Positions 10,430-17,096 of a DNA stretch of 23,838 bases are shown here, one piece after another. The first letter of the stretch is position 1. Every line of letters starts with the position of its first letter. Location: positions 25,730 to 49,567 of the forward strand of contig NW_003546466.1 of the NCBI RefSeq assembly GCF_000090795.2, written 5' to 3'. This DNA is from Amphimedon queenslandica. Its lineage: Eukaryota > Porifera > Demospongiae > Haplosclerida > Niphatidae. The position numbers and the translations under genes were made by a program. Under the pieces are notes generated by a model that did no database searches, had not been told where the DNA came from, and was given only the letters and a program-made list of their open reading frames with translations.

Positions 10430-11505
10430 GAAAAAGAAGTTACTTTTCTAGTCCAATGGTAATTCTATAGTGCTCGGTGTCAATGAATGAGAAGAGTCCT
10501 AATGTCACTGTGCTCCATTGGATTACGAAAGCCGCCAACAACATGTTGAAACCAACACTGCCATAACCATAGCGACGGAGAAATGTCATTAGGAAACCGA
10601 AACCGATGAATATCATGACATGAACATCTTGGAAAACTGGAGAGGGAGGAGGAAAGAGAGAAGAGAGAGGGGGAGAGAGAGGAGGGAGAAGACAATGAAC
10701 AATAGCATTATGATAGCTATCAATCATGAAACTATTGTTTAGTGTAGATAATACTACTGTAGTAGAGTGTCACCTTCACTACTATACATTGGAATAGTAC
10801 CAAACCTTACCAATCCTTTTAGAAACACCAACCAATAATAATAATAATAATAATGATGATGATGATGATGATGATGCCCATGATAATGATGTCTTAGTAT
10901 TACAGTGATGCCATTAAAGCTACATACCACTTCATAACAGCCTTACCATAATTGGGATACTTCAATTAGCTAATTCTATTTCACTTTATGGTTTAGCATC
11001 ATTAAAACCAAGTAATTAGTAATTCTAGTATCATGCTTCACTGCTGACAGTAATAGGAACAATGCATCAGTAGAACTGAAGGTCATGCAGCATTTAAAAT
11101 CAACAAGAAGAGGCTGTATATATACACATCATTCCCACACTGCATTATTATTAAAACCAACTCTAATCTCTTGATGTCAATCAGTACTGATATTACAATG
11201 CTTTCAAGTTTCAATTCTTTCATGCATGAGTGCACAACAGTACTATACAAGCCCACTCCATTTAACTCACAAGGGTAAACTTTAGTAGCAGTCCTGGTTG
11301 ATTCTAGTCTTAAAATATAATCCTGAGCAAGAGTTGGGTCGAAATGCCCGCTCCTGTTAGCTAGCTCCATAGCTACCTCGTATTCATGATCAGGAGATCC
11401 ACCTTCATCATATTCCACTAGTAGACCAAATATAACAATGAGAATCAGCTCTACAAGGAGCATGATGCCTGGCAGTACTAGTTTTTCTAATTTTGTGAGT
11501 GCCAT
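2453..11505 (-). CDS. Rh: Rh-type ammonia/ammonium channel glycoprotein, complete, nine exons
   Basis: Coding exons, all on the minus strand: 11505-11271, 10636-10444, 9939-9644, 9498-9335, 8268-8131, 7982-7831, 4600-4431, 4278-4202 and 2761-2453. Every join keeps frame across GT-AG introns, giving 577 aa. The protein belongs to the Amt/Rh family, plasma-membrane channels that conduct NH3 or NH4+ as trimers. Visible hallmarks are an N-terminal membrane helix (about 10-30), an NRS N-glycosylation site at Asn50 in the first outer loop as in vertebrate RhBG/Rh[33 protein letters not shown] (His204), [16 protein letters not shown], and [13 protein letters not shown] (His361). His204 and His361 match the family's pore twin-histidines. 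The cytoplasmic tail of ~100 residues is acidic and carries an E-x-x-x-LL step (EQASLL) and a KRRR cluster. The ATG at 11505 is the first in frame and precedes the first helix. Family length is normally 450-500 aa, so the tail accounts for the excess. Confident for family; subtype not resolvable. Confidence 0.93.
2762..4201 (-). other. Rh intron 8 (1440 bp)
   Basis: Donor CAG|gtaaaa at 4201 and a pyrimidine-rich acceptor ending in cag at 2762. It contains one MITE-like element (3115-3307) and a near-perfect 9-bp inverted repeat with a one-base spacer (TAAGGGGCT / AGCCCCTTA, 3554-3572). A short GACA run precedes a GGGC-TTC-GCCC hairpin near 4029-4038. No exon is apparent. Confidence 0.7.
3115..3307. 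mobile_element. MITE-like element A (~193 bp)
   Basis: Left end 3115-3144 and right end 3278-3307 are inverted copies matching at about 24 of 30 bases, sharing TTTACACAGCAA at the core and AGGC near the tip. There is no coding capacity. The tips (AGGC followed by TTACAC) resemble those of elements B and C and, from general knowledge, hAT-type non-autonomous elements. I could not identify a target-site duplication with certainty. Confidence 0.6.
4806..5000 (+). pseudogene. Retroelement ORF remnant, C-terminal segment, frameshifted
   Basis: Reading + strand from 4803 gives a piece beginning [14 protein letters not shown], then [11 protein letters not shown]. The frame then breaks at an 11-C run (4893-4903) and resumes in another frame as [16 protein letters not shown] and onward to a TGA near 5000. 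The wording matches, from memory, the conserved C-terminal end of reverse-transcriptase polyproteins common in marine invertebrate genomes. The poly-C run looks like a local expansion that broke the frame. It lies antisense to Rh, within its intron. No other domain is visible. Confidence 0.55.
5322..5394 (+). repeat. (AAT)n microsatellite, ~73 bp
   Basis: An uninterrupted TAA/AAT trinucleotide run of about 24 units. It directly precedes the second retroelement ORF remnant, and is the longest of the AAT tracts in this intron. Confidence 0.95.
5399..5655 (+). pseudogene. Retroelement ORF remnant, upstream segment
   Basis: In frame from 5399 the DNA reads [13 protein letters not shown] one- or two-base slip near 5435 moves it to the frame running to 5655, which gives [34 protein letters not shown] and [18 protein letters not shown], then a short unrelated end and TAA/TAG-bearing DNA. 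The SDGKRPDG and WDATIPD steps are, from memory, shared by reverse-transcriptase polyproteins of many invertebrate retroelements. In intact relatives this part comes before the segment found at 4806-5000, so the two remnants are in swapped order and are probably separate insertions. The right end abuts MITE B. Confidence 0.55.
5653..5865. mobile_element. MITE B (213 bp) with perfect 15-bp terminal inverted repeats
   Basis: TAAAGGCCTTTTCAC (5653-5667) and its exact reverse complement (5851-5865) bound a 213-bp non-coding element. The interior has diverged GATG/CATC-rich DNA. The outermost TA could be either the terminal bases or a TA target duplication, which would suggest a Tc1/mariner-type origin. 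Tips resemble element C. Confidence 0.8.
6082..6170. repeat. 44-bp tandem repeat with an embedded 17-bp perfect hairpin
   Basis: ATTACAATGCATT...TTTTGCAG starts at 6082 and again at 6126 (period 44). The first copy contains AATGCATTGCTTTTGCA (6087-6103), whose exact reverse complement is at 6112-6128 across an 8-nt loop. The second copy is diverged. Confidence 0.85.
6451..6607 (+). pseudogene. Cys-rich / membrane-segment ORF fragment, unrecognised
   Basis: The ATG at 6451 opens [15 protein letters not shown] followed by CSSCNCPC. After a +1 shift, the frame from 6491 reads through a strongly hydrophobic stretch ([19 protein letters not shown], then LALGLTGHL) to TGA at 6605-6607. One frame gives a Cys-rich start and the other a plausible membrane helix at a C-terminus. 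This could be a decayed small membrane protein, a retrocopy, or chance. It lies in an Rh intron on the opposite strand. I do not recognise a family. Confidence 0.3.
7231..7274. repeat. Perfect 18-bp inverted repeat, 8-nt loop
   Basis: GATGCCCAATAGTCCTGA (7231-7248) is followed 8 nt later by its exact reverse complement (7257-7274). It would form a strong hairpin in the Rh pre-mRNA. Its base composition is less AT-rich than the surroundings. Confidence 0.9.
7290..7690 (+). repeat. Two related diverged retroelement tails
   Basis: A segment near 7336-7425 (GCTTTGG... ATGTGG... TCCTCTCCCCTCCT... GATGGGTCTATTTAAC) has a diverged relative near 7570-7665 (GCTTTCGG... ATGTGGGCC... CCCCTCTTGCCTCC... 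GATGGGCTCATTTAAC). The first is followed by a T-rich module ending in TTTATAACAATAA; the second by a T-rich stretch and then (AAT)n at 7729-7756. They look like copies of one repeat family. No intact ORF. Confidence 0.5.
8380..9150 (-). repeat. ~177-bp satellite array inside Rh intron 4
   Basis: The step 'gggctata' recurs at 8409, 8581, 8757 and 8934, and as 'gggccata' at 9111 (spacings 172, 176, 177, 177). Units share AAACTTTCTACACAG, ATCAATATGTATCAGAAAA and TGTAATAAAAATTGGG. Read in reverse complement, these match the satellite units at the window ends, so this array is the same family inverted, though clearly a distinct subfamily. It fills most of the intron between Rh exons 4 and 5 (8269-9334). 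Confidence 0.9.
9942..10014 (+). repeat. (GA)n tract next to an Rh 3' splice site
   Basis: A purine run on +, hence a CU-rich tract in the Rh transcript, lies just upstream of the exon 3 acceptor (ctctcttatag). It evidently supplies the polypyrimidine tract. Confidence 0.8.
10311..10433 (+). repeat. (GA)n/(GGGA)n tract next to the Rh exon 2 donor
   Basis: A long purine run on + (CU-rich in the transcript) starts about 10 nt inside Rh intron 2, after the donor gtaact. Together with the 9942-10014 tract it makes both ends of this 504-bp intron pyrimidine-rich. Confidence 0.8.
10637..11270 (-). other. Rh intron 1 (634 bp)
   Basis: The donor gtgagt (11270-11265) is near consensus, and the acceptor has a long CT-rich tract. 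An (AAT)n-(ATG)n compound microsatellite sits at about 10837-10875. Nothing else is seen. Confidence 0.7.
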
Positions 11506-11683
11506 GTTTTCCGCTCCTTTCTTCTTTCTCCCTCGACCTCGTGCTTGGGACTTGGTTTTTATTACATGGATGCATGGTACTTTTAGTCAGGGTGTGGCAA
11601 AATAGATATAATTATTATAAGTTAATAAAAATATTAATGTAAATTAAAATTTTACATTTCAATGTAGTACATGTATCATGCTG
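11506..11683 (-). promoter_or_regulatory. 178-bp intergenic spacer between kinase stop and Rh start
   Basis: This must hold both the 3' UTR of the upstream kinase-like gene and the promoter and 5' UTR of Rh. The transcript-sense DNA just before the Rh ATG is purine-rich and offers no good 3' splice site, so a trans-spliced leader is not suggested. Confidence 0.5.
11558..11563 (-). terminator. Poly(A) signal AATAAA for the receptor-kinase-like gene
   Basis: AATAAA on the minus strand, about 121 nt past the kinase stop and only 52 nt upstream of the Rh ATG. The cleavage site would fall in what should be the Rh 5' UTR or core promoter. Confidence 0.5.
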
Positions 11684-13333
11684 TTAAAGCTCAGAAATTT
11701 TTCTAGTAGTACTTGGTGAATTATAATAACTGAAACGTCTCGAAACATTTTCCAAATCAAACTGCTTCACGCTTGCTTTCAGTGCTTGCTTCAACCAAGA
11801 GAAGGATGGTCTTTTGCTTGGTATAGGGTTCCAACAACTCCTCATAATCTTATATACACTCTTGGGACAATTGTCAGGCTGCAGCATCACGTTCAATGAT
11901 AATATATACTCCTTTACTTCTTCATCCGTTGCAAGTTCAGGATAAGGATCTTGACCAAAAGAGAACGCTTCCCATAAAAAGATGCCGTACGCCCACACAT
12001 CTGATTGGACTGAGTATGTGGAGTCTTTGAGGGTCTCGGGTGCTGTCCAGCGAAGAGGACCAAAGGATTTTTGTCCGTTACTCGTAGTCCATTCACAATA
12101 CTGCATGCACTGTATGTCATGGCTGAAACCAAAGTTTGATATTTTAACAATTAGACCTTCTCCAATCTACACAGAGGGAAAAAGAAAGTAAAAAATGCCT
12201 CATGCAGTTTTTGGGTGGAGCTCTATCTTTCTCTCTTAAGCAAGGTGCAAACATAAGTGTGGAGAAGTGTGAACACAACTTGCAATTTTTTGTACTAGTT
12301 ATAATTTTACTTTACAAAAATATCTAATATGTTCTACCTGACAATTTCTTGCAGTCAAATCTTTATGCAAAAATCCCTGTTCTTCTAGATACTCCATTCC
12401 TTCTGCAACCTGCACCACAATAGCTATCATTTCTTCAGTGCCCATTGAATGTTGAGTAGAACCTCCTGATCCAATGGTGCTGTCTAGATCAGCTTGGCTT
12501 GCATTATAGACGCTCTCAATATCCATTGAGAGCCACACTGATGCAGTAGAGAGCAGGAAATCCTTCAAATTACCAAATTCAAGCCACTCATATATCATAT
12601 AGCGTGGAAACTCTATCGTAGATACAGCTAGCAGTGTTAATATATTTGGATGATTCCAACCAGATGTTAATTTCATTTCCTTTTCAAAGGACTCACACAG
12701 ATAGGCCTCCGCTCCTTCTCGTAGGGTTTTTATCAGAACTGGTGTAGTGATGTCAGTTGTAAGGAGTTTTGCACATTCACCTCTGTAAGTCTTGCCAAAG
12801 CTGCTTTCTCCAAGTTCAGCTAGCATGCAGACTTTTGAATGAGGGAACTCCAGCACTTTTAATCTCTCGTTTGGAGTCATAGAGGAGAGTTTTTCAACTG
12901 AGAGATGCTGATTATTTTTTCCTTTTGTCGAAAAAGATATTATCTTGGTCCTTGATGCTTGCTTTGGAAGTAAAAGAGTTGCATTTAAGCTTGAAAGAGG
13001 CTGTTCAGGCTGTGGCTGCTGGGCTTGACTGGTCCCTGACTTGTTAGAGCCAAGTCTTGAAGACCTTCTCTTCAACTCATGCTCTTTCTCGCTACTTGAA
13101 GGAGCTACTTTAGAGCAACGGTACAGGAAGAAGATGCACAGTAATGACGAAACAAGAAGTACAACCAGCAGCACAAGTGATGCAGTTAAAGCAATGATTA
13201 GTACAGTGGGGTTGCTATCTTCTATTGTAGGAGGTTGAGATATTGTAGGTGTACTGGAACTGCTACATATTGACGGAGGAGGACAATCAGGACCACTACC
13301 AAAGTCACCAGAGCCAGAGAAAGTGGTCTCCAT
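11684..13333 (-). CDS. Receptor-tyrosine-kinase-like protein (ROR/MuSK/PTK7-like), NFG motif, two exons
   Basis: Exons 13333-12338 and 12166-11684 join in phase 0 (donor CAG|gtagaa, acceptor ctctgtgtag), giving 492 aa. Order: a short Ser/Thr/Pro/Gly-rich N-terminus (1-43, with SGSGDFGSG), one membrane helix (about 44-71), a basic Ser/Gln-rich juxtamembrane region, and a tyrosine-kinase-type domain (about 168-465). Kinase motifs seen: Gly-loop LGESSFGKTY, VLIK with Lys202, helix-C Glu219, HKDLTARN with Asp325, then SNFGFS where DFG is expected (Asn343), WTAPE, SDVWAYG and the terminal KRPSF. A ~30-residue insert precedes the HKD part, as in ROR and MuSK, and HKD itself is ROR-like. Loss of the Mg-binding Asp suggests weak or no catalysis. 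No signal peptide or ligand-binding domain is present, and the upstream DEPTOR gene leaves little space for more exons. Family placement is inferred. Confidence 0.82.
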
Positions 13334-13392
13334 TACTGAGTGCTGTTTTTTTGTTGCTGCAGGCTCAGCCCCGCCCTTAAGCTCACACCCAT
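13333..13392 (-). promoter_or_regulatory. Candidate uORF overlapping the kinase start codon (TAATG)
   Basis: An ATG at 13392 opens a 19-codon reading frame (begins MGVSLRAGL) whose TAA shares its last A with the ATG of the receptor-kinase-like protein. Such an overlap favours termination-reinitiation. The main frame is also open upstream of its ATG back to about 13438, so this depends on where the transcript starts. Confidence 0.35.
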
Positions 13393-13716
13393 ATGCACAG
13401 TAGATGAATTTAATAACTTGAAAGTTAATTAATATCTATTCTAAATAGTTAACTAATATTTATATTGAATAGTTACTTAATTTACTATAATAGTTACTTA
13501 ATATTTAATGCAATGATATTTTTTACAAAATACATAATTATATATATAATCGGGTACATTAAAATATTTATAATGAGAGAGAAAGTTTAAATGAGCAACG
13601 AATTACTCCAACAATAACACAATAATATACACACACATATATGCACATGTTTACACAAACAAAACATCTTGTTTACAACAACAACAACATTGATTATAAT
13701 ATTATGACTGTGACGG
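13393..13716 (-). other. Short intergenic region between DEPTOR and the kinase-like gene
   Basis: Very AT-rich DNA that should contain the promoter and 5' UTR of the kinase-like gene. It includes a short CAA run and an ACAC/ATAT-rich patch. No exon is supported. Confidence 0.5.
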
Positions 13717-13722
13717 TTTATT
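13717..13722 (-). terminator. Poly(A) signal AATAAA almost touching the DEPTOR stop codon
   Basis: The stop TAA (13726-13724) is followed by one T and then AATAAA. If used, the 3' UTR would be only a few tens of bases. Weaker variants lie further downstream. Confidence 0.45.
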
Positions 13723-13723
13723 A

Positions 13724-13895
13724 TTATGATGATTGGACTCTATCTTTATCTATAAAGGTTACAAGGTAAGCTGTGCTCGTTCCCATCAGGATGATCCTAG
13801 CGACGTCAGTATGTGATTTATCCAATACATACTGGCCATTGACCGAGTATAAGTACTCACCAACCTGGAGAGAGAGAGGGAGGGAGAGAGAGAGA

Positions 13896-13941
<46 letters not shown>

Positions 13942-16900
13942 GGGAGAGAGAGAGAGAGGAGACAAAAATATAATAGCTAGTCCTAGTCAATAGATTTATA
14001 TTCTAAATAGCATGCTTCATGAGCACAAGCAGGTTATATTGCATTTGTAGCAACTTCATAAAATATACAGTTTTGATCAGAATGAGCTCAAACTTTCTAG
14101 TTTCTACACATAAGAACATGCATATGTATTAGGAAAAATTATAAAAATGGAGAATTCTCTCCTTTTCAATTTTGGCAAAATTTGGCCTGTGACCCTGTAC
14201 TATAATAGTACAGGGACTTTGGCCTGATTTTTGAGTAACTCAAACCTGTATGAGCACTATGCTGAAATCCTGTAAAAAACCCAGCGTATAATCACAATGT
14301 GATATTCTCTATTTTCTTGATTCAGTGGCTTATTTCTTGCCTGCCCTTTGCCCTCCCTCCCTCTTTAAAAACTCCGTCACCCTCTCTCTCCCTCTCTTTA
14401 TTCTCTCCTAACCTGTAGTCCTATACTGGCAGCTGGTCCACTAGGATCAACTGTGTGTACATAAACTGGTCTTGAGCCTCTGATTACAAAACCATATCCC
14501 ACGGGATCGCTCACAATCTGAAATAAAAATAAAAAATAAAATATATAAATAATAATAACTATTGACTTATAACTTTTGTAAACTATTGACTTATAACTTT
14601 TGTAAACTATTGACTTATAACTTTTGTAAACTATTGACTTATTTTTTAACATAACATTTCTTTTTTCTACTTCTAAGTTTATAATAATAATAATTATAAT
14701 TATTAAAAACTTTTAAAAATAATTAAAAATAAATAAAAATGAAAAAATATATATAATATGATATTTTAAGTCTCTATACAACTCCAGGTGCACATGACTA
14801 AATGATTACATTAAGTCGACTATAAATAGTAATATACTTCTCATCCTCTTCCTGTCAAGCAGGTGGGTGGTTATTTCATGCAAATACTATTTTTGGCATT
14901 GCACTACAGTACACATTGTGTAGCTATATTTAATTAATAACAGTAATAATATAATAATAGTGACCAAACTTGTAAGCTTGTGGGTGGCCATTACACTACC
15001 TGGGATTACCTCTAATTTTATTTATTCTTAAGTCATCGAAGAGTGTATTATTAAAAACAGTTATAATAATAATAATAACAATAATAATAATAATAATTTT
15101 TAGGGTAGGCTTTTCTTTTTCTGTTGGATGCTTATAACAACAACAACAATAATAATAATTATAATAATAATATAATAATAATAATCATAATAAGTTGCTT
15201 TGAAGTTATACTCACATCAACACTTCTCTTGATGAATCTTCCATTAGGGTCCGTTAGCTCTTCAATGGTTATGTCAGAGTAAGATTGCTGCTGTCCGACT
15301 GTACAAAAACAAATCGTAAAAAATAAACAATAACAACATAAGAACGAAATTAAAAATCAAGACGGACAAACACATCAAAGTGAAACTGCTTTCGTTTGTA
15401 CGTTCAAAAGCTCCCAACCTCACTATACTCTATATAAAGCCCGTACGTGCAAGCTATATTGTAGTAGTTTTACTACTCTATTTAAAGCCCAGACTATATT
15501 CTATTTAAAGCCCAGCTCTTACATGTTGGTGGGTCAGCCGGTGAGATGTAGGTAGGCTCGGAAGGTGCTTGCATTTGTAAGTACTCGGGATCAACGGCAG
15601 ACTGCATAGCAATGTATCTAAGGAGAAACAAATACAACATATCACATACAACAATATTATACATGTACATGTACATGTATATACGTAATTACATGTAGTT
15701 CTAATTAGTGTATTAATTATATAGGGGCTTACTCATCATCGTTCTCCTGAGGGGAGGTGCTACCACCTGACATGTACTGATCGCTGGCACTTGAAGACTC
15801 AAAGCTGATATCAGAGTTACGGTTTTCGGAACCTTGTTCGGACGAGATCATGGAACCTAGGCGCTTTCCTCGGCTCTTGGCGACGCCTACTCTCTTGCCA
15901 AAAGTCTTTTGGCTTTTCGGGTCGTCGTTCTTGAATCTGAAGAATAGGTACTCGTCTTTGAAATGATGATCATCGCAAACTAAAAAAAAAACAAAGATAC
16001 ACAGTAGTAGCAGTTAGGTATGTAGAGGCAATTAATGATCATAAAACAAAAACAAGTGTAACATTAAAGTATAATCAATTATCAATCGAATTATTATCAA
16101 CTAATAATTAAATTTCTCTCAGTCACAAAGTCTACGAGATATAGAATGATGACAGCTGCAATATTCCCCTCCAAACACATAAAAACAATCAAAGAATCCC
16201 TTACTATAGTACATGTATATATTGCCATAATAAAACTATAAGCATACACATCAAACAAAATTATCAAATAAACAATATGAGATAAGAGAAGGGATATGTC
16301 ACCATTTAATTATACATGACTTCCCTTGTGGTGGAAGTCAGGTATAATCATGCCTGCTTGACTGTCTGACTTTCTGTGTGTTTTATTTGTGTTGTAACAG
16401 CTAAGTTCAAGTATTTTGGACTTTAGACTTGTTATCATTTTACTGCTTCCTCTACAAACGTATGATCTATACCCCCTTCTCCCTTTTTGGCATTTCTTTC
16501 TTTAGTAATTATAGTGTACATGTACAATTATCCTCTCTCTTTCTCTCTCTCTTTCTCTCTCTCTCTCCCTCCCTCCCTCCTCCTCTTCTTACCGTGTCTG
16601 AATACTCCTGCATCAACAAACTGTCTTCCTAACTGTGTTCCCTCTTCTCTCGTGCTCACTTCTCCTCTTGTTATCAGCCAATCCACAAACTCTCGCCCGA
16701 TGAAGCTCTGCTTGAATGTTTGGAGGTGATACTTTCTGTCTTGTATCAGGTTGCTACCATCTGTCTTTAATCTATTAAGAGAGAGAGGGGGGAAGAGAGG
16801 GGGAAGGAGAGATAGAGAGGGAGGGAGGGAGGGAGAGAGAGAGAGTGTGTGTGTGTGTGTGAGAGAGGGGGATAAACAATTGGCATCATCATGTTATCTT

Positions 16901-17040
16901 CAATAGTAAAGTAAACTTTGTGCTTTTGTTTGTTCTATTGCATTGTGCCATAGTACATATTTGTCCCATTGTATTCTTGAACTTATGTACATGTCACATA
17001 CTCAGGCAAAGTGTATTCACTTATTGTGTACACAAACTTT

Positions 17041-17096
<56 letters not shown>

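Noticed and set aside
11506-11683. Trans-spliced operon between the kinase-like gene and Rh
   Set aside because: No pyrimidine tract plus AG precedes the Rh ATG; the leader region is purine-rich.
13560-13650. Separate signal-peptide exon for the receptor-kinase-like gene (minus-strand ATG near 13647, hydrophobic start)
   Set aside because: The hydrophobic stretch is from AC/GT-rich low-complexity DNA, its donor is weak, and no good acceptor links it in frame to the kinase ORF.
13773-13973. Plus-strand ORF of Arg-Glu repeats
   Set aside because: Translation of the (GA)n microsatellite opposite the last DEPTOR exon.
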